From Streptosporangiaceae bacterium (GTDB lineage: Bacteria > Actinomycetota > Actinomycetes > Streptosporangiales > Streptosporangiaceae): a stretch of DNA of 9,371 bases. Positions 6,987 to 9,371 of the stretch are shown here, piece after piece. The notes beneath the pieces are model-generated. The model was given only the letters and a program-made list of their open reading frames with translations. It was not told the origin of the DNA and ran no database searches. How positions within the stretch are numbered: the first letter of the stretch is position 1; each line of letters begins with the position of its first letter. The position numbers and the translations under genes were made by a program. The DNA lies in assembly GCA_030045215.1 (NCBI GenBank), contig JASIBJ010000002.1, positions 1-9,371 of the forward strand, written 5' to 3'.

Positions 6987-7019
6987 GGGTCACCGGATCC
7001 CGGTGATCCGTTGTCACCT
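6987..7019 (-). repeat. 33-bp dispersed repeat, copy C (inverted)
   Basis: Read on the minus strand it begins AGGTGACAACGG and continues ATCACCGGGATCCGGTGA. On the plus strand the core TCACCGG-ATC-CCGGTGA is a perfect 7-bp inverted repeat. Spacing is identical to the other copies. Confidence 0.65.
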
Positions 7020-7041
7020 GGCCGCCGGTGATGCTTGCGTC

Positions 7042-7275
7042 ATGGACGCGGCACCCGCCCCGTACATGATCCGGATCGACGGGCACCCCGGCGCCGCCGT
7101 GCTGTCTGCGTTCCCGGCGCTGGTGCCGCAGCACCACGGCGCGCACACCGTGCTCACCGGCCTGCTGGACCGGTCGGCGTTGTACGGCGTGCTGGCCGAG
7201 ATCGAGGCGCTCGGCCTTGAGCTACTCGAGATCCGAAAGCTCACCCAGGACCGCAAGTCAATCGGAACCAGGTGA
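7042..7275 (+). CDS. Small conserved hypothetical protein (77 aa)
   Basis: The protein reads MDAAPAPYMIRIDGHPGAAV, then LSAFPALVPQHHG, AHTVLTGLLDRSALYGVLAE and IEALGLELLEIRKL. The pattern strand (IRIDGH), helix, strand (HTVLTGLL), helix (LYGVLAEIEALG), strand (LELLEIRKL) resembles a family of small actinobacterial proteins of about 70-80 aa with the core I-R-x-x-G-H...T-x-L-x-G...D-x-x-A-L-x-G-x-L-x-x-I. I recognise this as a recurring family but know no function. ATG at 7042 is used; an internal ATG at 7066 (MIRIDGH) is also possible because neither has a strong RBS. It converges on yceI and is divergent from the MFS gene across the repeat-bearing intergenic region. Confidence 0.7.
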   Translation: MDAAPAPYMIRIDGHPGAAVLSAFPALVPQHHGAHTVLTGLLDRSALYGVLAEIEALGLELLEIRKLTQDRKSIGTR

Positions 7276-7302
7276 CAGCCGCTCACTGTGACGGCCCGCC
7301 AC

Positions 7303-7434
7303 ATGCGCGAATGGGTCGTTCAGGTCAATGGCAGCAGCACCCAGATCGTGGCCGTGACCGCCGAGGCCGCCAGCCGGGCGTCACGGTCCTTGCGGTCTGC
7401 CCCTGGGATCAGCTGCGAGTGGCTTGGGCAGTGA
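7303..7434 (+). CDS. Possible small or remnant ORF (43 aa)
   Basis: ATG at 7303 (or in-frame GTG at 7288) opens MREWVVQVNGSSTQIVAVTA, then EAASRASRSL, and ends with TGA at 7432-7434, overlapping the 3' end of the convergent yceI gene by 26 bases. The first 30 residues look like a real beta-strand/helix start, while the rest does not. It lies 27 bases after the 77-aa gene and could be a truncated partner. No strong RBS is seen. Confidence 0.25.
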   Translation: MREWVVQVNGSSTQIVAVTAEAASRASRSLRSAPGISCEWLGQ

Positions 7435-7927
7435 TCTCCAGGTCGAGGTACCGGGCGGCCAGACCCTTCTTCTTCGTGAGGCCGAATGCGTACCGGTCGA
7501 TCCGGGTGGTGGCGCGCAGGGTCAGGCCGTCACGGCTGCCGCGAGACTCGGTCACAGCCAGTTCCACTGGGGCGGTCTGGCCGCGGGCGGTCAGCTGCCC
7601 CCGCAGCACCCAGCCGTCACCGTCCGGAACCAGCTGCGAGGACTCGAACGTGATCTGCGGGTGCTCCTGGACGTGCAGGAGGTTCGCGGACTTGACATCT
7701 TTGTCGCGCTGGGGGTGCCCGCTGGAAAAGCTGGTGGCATCGATTACCGCCTGGGCGGTGGAGCTGGTCACCGGGTCAGCGATGGTCACCTCCCCGGAGA
7801 GCACCCCGAAGGTTCCCCTCACGACGCCCAGTCCGAACAGGTGCCGGGTGGTAAAGCTGACCGACGAGCCGGATGGGTCGATCCGGTAGGTGCCCGTTGC
7901 CGGGATCTGCACCGTAGCGGTGGCCAT
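7409..7927 (-). CDS. YceI-family polyisoprenoid/lipid-binding protein
   Basis: A 172-aa YceI-like protein. This family forms an eight-stranded lipocalin-like barrel that binds isoprenoid or other lipids. Signature segments are the N-terminal TYRIDPSGSSVSFTTRHLFG (13-32), VRGTFGVLSGEV (36-47), the DATSFSSG..RDKDVKSANLL stretch (63-84), HPQITFESSQL (89-99), the LRGQLTARGQTAPVEL strand pair (108-123) and RIDRYAFGL (142-150). Length matches the family's cytoplasmic actinobacterial members; there is no signal peptide, unlike the periplasmic E. coli YceI. ATG at 7927 is preceded by AGAAGGG about 8 bases upstream; the longer frame to 8017 has an unrelated basic N-terminus. It is monocistronic and convergent with the 77-aa gene. 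A DosR-like box lies 55-68 bases upstream. Confidence 0.9.
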   Translation of the reverse strand: MATATVQIPATGTYRIDPSGSSVSFTTRHLFGLGVVRGTFGVLSGEVTIADPVTSSTAQAVIDATSFSSGHPQRDKDVKSANLLHVQEHPQITFESSQLVPDGDGWVLRGQLTARGQTAPVELAVTESRGSRDGLTLRATTRIDRYAFGLTKKKGLAARYLDLEITAQATRS

Positions 7928-7981
7928 GACATTGCCCTTCTGTGCCTGGGGTCCACGTCGCCCCTGCCGAAGGCTCTTAAC

Positions 7982-7995
7982 GGGCCTTATGGGTC
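7982..7995. promoter_or_regulatory. DosR/DevR-like box upstream of yceI (weak)
   Basis: GACCCATAAGGCCC on the minus strand matches about 9 of the 12 defined positions of the DosR/DevR palindrome in its GGGCCNNAAGTCCC orientation. It is 55-68 bases upstream of the yceI start, a plausible activator position. A single imperfect match can occur by chance in GC-rich DNA. Confidence 0.25.
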
Positions 7996-8074
7996 TTGTC
8001 GAATGGCGTCGGCGCATGTTGCCCGCCGCCTGCAGAGCCGGAATCCCGGCCTAAGGTCAGGCTGGCGTACGGCA

Positions 8075-8107
8075 AGGTGAGCAGGCGTCACTCGATTCCG
8101 GTGATTG
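8075..8107 (+). repeat. 33-bp dispersed repeat, copy D
   Basis: Begins AGGTGAGCAGGCGTCAC and continues TCGATTCCGGTGATTG. It agrees with copy E (inverted) at 27 of 33 positions by my count. Confidence 0.75.
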
Positions 8108-8229
8108 AGGGACCTAACGGCCTTTGGCGTGGTCTGGTACTGCGGTCTCTGCCGACGAACGCTCCTCAGCCGTCCAGCGTGCGGGAGTTACGCCTGCTAG
8201 CCGTCGCGCGTTAGGAAAGCCGCTCGCGC

Positions 8230-8262
8230 GAATCACCGTGATCCGGTGACGCCTCCTCACCT
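8230..8262 (-). repeat. 33-bp dispersed repeat, copy E (inverted)
   Basis: Read on the minus strand it begins AGGTGAGGAGGC and continues GTCACCGGATCACGGTGA, then TTC. Its outer flank GTTGCCGCCAGGC matches that of copy B at 11 of 13 positions. Confidence 0.75.
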
Positions 8263-8376
8263 GCCTGGCGGCAACGCTCGCAGTATCTGCCTCGCGGCAG
8301 GAGTCAGAAGCGGATTGAGATGGGTGAGCCCGCCTGGATGCGGCCAGGCGAATTCCGGCCGAAGGGGAGATCCTCC

Positions 8377-9272
8377 GTGAGTACGGAACAGCGAGAGAAC
8401 CTCGACGCGATCCTGCGACAGAACGCATTCCCCGTGGACGGTGACGTCAGCGAACTGCGCCGGCGGACGAAAGAGCAAACATCAGCGCAGCCGCTGCCCG
8501 CCGACGTGACCGTGACCGCAGGCGAACTGGGTGGCGTCCCGACTGCCGAGATCACAGTCGACGGAACCGAACCTCGCCATGTTGTCCTGTACTTCCACGG
8601 TGGCGTGTACGTGATAGGGGACGCATTCCAAGCCGCTGGCCTGGCCTCGCAGGTCGGCCGGCGGACCAGCGCCAAGGTCATCTCCGTCGATTACCGGCTT
8701 GCCCCCGAGCATCCGTACCCGGCGGCGGTCGACGACGCCTTGGCAGCCTACGAAGCTCTCCTGCACAACGACACAGCTCCGTCGGACATCGCCTTCGCCG
8801 GAGAGTCAGCCGGCGGCGGGCTCGCCATCGCCACCATGGTCAACGCCCGCGATCACGGGCTGCCGGTGCCCGCCGCGGCCTTCGTCATGTCACCGTATGC
8901 CGACCTCACGCTGACCGGGGCAACCATGGATACCAAGCGTGAGGCCGACCCGCTGCTCAGCCGACAACGCCTCCAAGCCAGGGTCGCCGACTATGCGGCG
9001 GGACACGACCCTGCGCTCGGCCTCATCAGTCCCATATTCGCCGACCTATCCGGCCTGCCGCCCCTGGTCATCCAGGCCGGAACCCACGAGGTACTCCTCG
9101 ACGACGCCATCCGCCTCGCCCGGCAAGCCGCGACCGCCGACGTCGCGGTCACCCTCGACATCACCCCCTCGGTGCCCACGTGTTCCAGGCCTTTTATCCG
9201 CTCCTCGACGAAGCGGCCGCGGCACTGGACAGTGCCGGACAGTTCCTGTCGGCGCAGCTCGCGAGCACCTAG
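8377..9272 (+). CDS. HSL-type (family IV) alpha/beta hydrolase / esterase, with a late -1 frameshift
   Basis: A carboxylester hydrolase of the hormone-sensitive-lipase family, about 298 aa if the frame is repaired. GTG at 8377 is used, with GGGGAG 7 bases upstream. Residues 73-77 (FHGGV) are the oxyanion-hole HGG motif, DYRLAPEHPYPAA (105-117) is a strong family motif, and AGESAGGG (141-148) carries the nucleophile Ser144. The acid residue lies in GTHEVLLDD (235-243), probably Glu238 or Asp242. The catalytic His should follow in VPHVFQ, but after V266-P267 the frame is lost: one C appears missing at 9175-9177. Restoring it gives HVFQAFYPLLDEAAAALDSA and a TAG stop at 9270-9272. Without repair the frame runs past the window end and lacks the His. 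The substrate is likely a short-chain ester. The gene appears monocistronic, with a hairpin right after the repaired stop. Confidence 0.85.
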
Positions 9273-9292
9273 CACGTCACCGGCTGGGGAAG

Positions 9293-9315
9293 GGCAGGAC
9301 ACACACGGTCCTGCC
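9293..9315 (+). terminator. Hairpin terminator after the hydrolase
   Basis: GGCAGGAC (9293-9300) and GTCCTGCC (9308-9315) form a perfect 8-bp stem with a 7-base loop, 20 bases after the repaired stop codon. Its placement supports 9272 as the true gene end. No T-tract follows, as is common in actinobacteria. Confidence 0.6.
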
Positions 9316-9329
9316 GGCCACAGGCGGCA

Positions 9330-9341
9330 GGTTCATGAACC
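9330..9341. promoter_or_regulatory. 12-bp perfect palindrome, possible operator
   Basis: GGTTCATGAACC is a perfect palindrome near the window end, downstream of the terminator. It could be an operator for a gene just outside the window; no promoter elements are visible to support this. Confidence 0.2.
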
Positions 9342-9371
9342 CGCCCCGTCTCCTTGGAAGGCCGAGCGCCG

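Larger units (their letters stand above)
6732..7041. other. 310-base divergent intergenic region carrying three 33-bp repeats
   Basis: This region separates the MFS gene (minus) and the 77-aa gene (plus) and must hold both promoters. It contains repeat copies at 6806-6838, 6914-6946 and 6987-7019. No ORF in it has protein-like composition. No clear -35/-10 pair was found for either gene. Confidence 0.6.
7928..8376. other. 449-base divergent intergenic region carrying two 33-bp repeats
   Basis: This region separates yceI (minus) from the hydrolase (plus). It contains repeat copies D (8075-8107, plus) and E (8230-8262, minus), the DosR-like 14-mer at 7982-7995 and a small hairpin GCCGG-AATC-CCGGC near 8036-8049. 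ORFs here lack protein-like composition. Confidence 0.55.

Noticed and set aside
6502..7275. Extending the 77-aa protein upstream to a 257-aa protein starting at 6502
   Set aside because: The upstream part overlaps the MFS N-terminus antisense and runs through the 33-bp repeats; protein-like composition begins only near 7042.
7742..7800. Repeat-like GGTCACCGGGTCAG...GGTCACC inside yceI
   Set aside because: It encodes conserved YceI residues and lacks the spacing of the 33-bp family; chance similarity of valine/threonine codons.
6806..8262. CRISPR array
   Set aside because: Five copies in both orientations, spaced irregularly (from about 40 to over 1000 bases), with coding genes between the clusters and no cas genes.
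8482..8766. Minus-strand ORFs opposite the hydrolase
   Set aside because: Shadows of a strongly supported esterase reading frame with HGG, GESAGG and YRLAPEHPYPA motifs.

Overview
The window is high-GC DNA with GTG/TTG starts, purine-rich ribosome binding sites and actinobacterial protein families (DHA2 exporter, FUSC, BON, HdeD, YceI). It looks like a soil-type actinomycete (Actinomycetota); genus cannot be told. No rRNA, tRNA, CRISPR array, transposase or phage gene was seen.

Layout, left to right. (1) 1-338, plus strand: C-terminal end of a TetR-type repressor. (2) 365-4402, minus strand: a run of membrane and stress-type genes, which in transcription order are a broken APC permease, a conserved 137-aa protein of unknown function, a triple-BON protein, a frameshifted HdeD-like membrane protein and a FUSC-family transporter. 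(3) 4390-4402: a run of 13 C at which the C-terminal part of the permease (minus) and the C-terminal part of an MgtA-like P-type ATPase (plus) abut head to head, both lacking their N-terminal parts. (4) 5052-6731, minus: an intact DHA2-type MFS drug exporter. (5) 6732-7041: a gene-free stretch with three copies of a 33-bp repeat, then a small conserved 77-aa gene (plus). (6) 7409-7927, minus: a YceI-family lipid-binding protein. (7) 7928-8376: a second gene-free stretch with two more copies of the 33-bp repeat in inverted orientation. (8) 8377-9272, plus: an HSL-type (family IV) alpha/beta hydrolase with a late frameshift, followed by a good hairpin terminator.

BON, HdeD, YceI, a cation P-type ATPase and small conserved proteins are often found together in actinobacterial stress or dormancy loci, so the middle of the window may be a degraded or mis-joined piece of such a locus. 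That is inference from gene content. A DosR/DevR-like 14-mer upstream of yceI fits the idea but is weak.

The most notable non-gene signals are the 33-bp partly palindromic repeat family confined to two intergenic regions, and the poly-C junction. Three genes (HdeD-like, permease, hydrolase) each carry one apparent single-base deletion. Together with the poly-C join this makes sequencing or assembly error a serious alternative to real gene decay. I found no convincing new defence or biosynthetic system.
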